Source: Anaerolineae bacterium (GTDB lineage: Bacteria; Chloroflexota; Anaerolineae; JAADDB01). From it: a stretch of 15,310 nt of DNA. The stretch lies in the NCBI GenBank assembly GCA_015486895.1, contig WFQT01000099.1, forward strand, positions 1 to 15,310, given 5' to 3'. The stretch's first letter is position 1, and each line of letters starts with the position of its first letter. Below are positions 14,802-15,310 of this stretch, piece after piece. A program made the translations under genes and the position numbers. The notes under the pieces were generated by a model. It saw only the letters and a program-made list of their open reading frames with translations, ran no database searches and was not told where the DNA came from.

Positions 14802-14830
14802 AGTATATCACAGCACCCACAATTTGTCAA
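14802..14830 (-). promoter_or_regulatory. Consensus sigma-A promoter of the regulator-dehydrogenase-transporter operon
   Basis: On the minus strand TTGACA (14830-14825) and TATACT (14807-14802) are separated by exactly 17 nt. The -35 box is perfect and the -10 box matches five of six consensus bases. Transcription should start near 14795, leaving a leader of about 70 nt before the regulator ATG. This is the only strong promoter I can see in the window and probably drives all ten genes. Confidence 0.85.
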
Positions 14831-15310
14831 GGGGAAAATTGCAAAAATCTTCCTCCAACCCCGAAAATTACGCGTTGGGACAATCATCTTGGTCAACCTT
14901 GGAGTAGCTCCCTTTTTGTTCAGCCCCCCGGTGCCAGTCTACGCCCCAAATTGCTTGCTCATAGCTAGACGATGTGTCCTGTTTCCCTCAGTATTCACCA
15001 GAGATGGGACTCATAGATTGTTCTGCTTCAGACGGAATCAGAGAAACAGTACCTGTCTTGGTGTTCACAATGTGGAGGGCATTGAATGAGGGAGCATCCT
15101 GATACGGCGACAGCATCTCGCACGCAAACCATATTCACCAGCATAGCCTGTCTAGTTCGGGGTGCTGCATCTCCCGCCGCTACATCGCCAACTTGCATCT
15201 GCTGCAACCATCGAACCCGCGATCTGCTTCCATGAACCCACTGCGGGGGCAATAAGAGACTGTTTTCGGGGAAATCATCTCACCTGGCGCGCAAAAAGGC
15301 CGGGAAAGTA
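14831..15310. other. Region without a convincing gene at the right end
   Basis: Both strands carry frequent stops and no frame has a ribosome binding site plus a recognisable protein. The best coding-like piece is on the minus strand at 15116-14988, 42 residues including DAPSFNALHIVNTKTG and ending in SGEY, with no good start signal. It could be the tail of a decayed or frameshifted gene entering from the right. I cannot assign it to a family. Confidence 0.3.

Noticed and set aside
15028..15252. 74-codon minus-strand open frame at the right end
   Set aside because: No start signal and no family likeness; composition is irregular and another frame in the same stretch looks equally plausible.
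1..15310. CRISPR arrays, tRNA or rRNA genes, intact insertion sequences
   Set aside because: No regularly spaced repeats, RNA-gene signatures or transposase genes were seen on either strand.

Overview
The window looks like the chromosome of a Bacillota (Firmicutes) bacterium, probably with an anaerobic or facultative, metal-dependent side to its metabolism. The grounds are strong AGGAGG-type ribosome binding sites before nearly every gene, a consensus sigma-A promoter, an acetoin-dehydrogenase-like gene set of the Bacillus/Clostridium type, a Tat-type lipoprotein and a tungsten-type aldehyde:ferredoxin oxidoreductase. No species-level assignment is possible by eye. Every intact gene lies on the minus strand, so transcription runs from the right end of the window to the left.

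Right end (about 14831-15310): no convincing gene, only a 42-codon open frame of unknown nature. At 14802-14830 is a near-perfect sigma-A promoter (TTGACA, 17 nt, TATACT). Between it and the first gene are two operator-like inverted repeats.

Main operon (14724 down to 4019, about 10.7 kb, ten genes). In order: a FadR-type GntR regulator; E1 alpha, E1 beta and E2 of a thiamine-diphosphate 2-oxoacid/acetoin dehydrogenase complex; a short-chain dehydrogenase (SDR); an SMP-30/gluconolactonase; a second SDR; and a ribose-type (CUT2) sugar ABC importer made of a double ATPase, a permease and a Tat-type lipoprotein binding protein. Most gaps are under 55 nt and two junctions overlap. Import, oxidation to a lactone, lactone hydrolysis and a second oxidation suggest a non-phosphorylative oxidative route for a sugar or deoxy-sugar. 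The thiamine complex would perform the C-C cleavage that ends in an acyl-CoA. No dehydratase, aldolase, kinase or lipoamide dehydrogenase (E3) is in the window, so the substrate and part of the pathway are unknown.

Middle gap (3343-4018): a 9-bp inverted repeat after the operon, a decayed plus-strand pseudogene with two in-frame stops, and a pair of TTGTACAA palindromes 43 bp apart upstream of leuB.

Left part: a stand-alone leuB-type dehydrogenase, then a tungsten-type aldehyde:ferredoxin oxidoreductase whose stop codon overlaps the GTG start of a MoaD/ThiS-like sulfur carrier. The pair is preceded by two 13-bp direct repeats 22 bp apart. The oxidoreductase gene is visibly more G+C-rich than its neighbours. 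It may oxidise aldehydes released by the upstream pathway, but the sequence does not prove a link.
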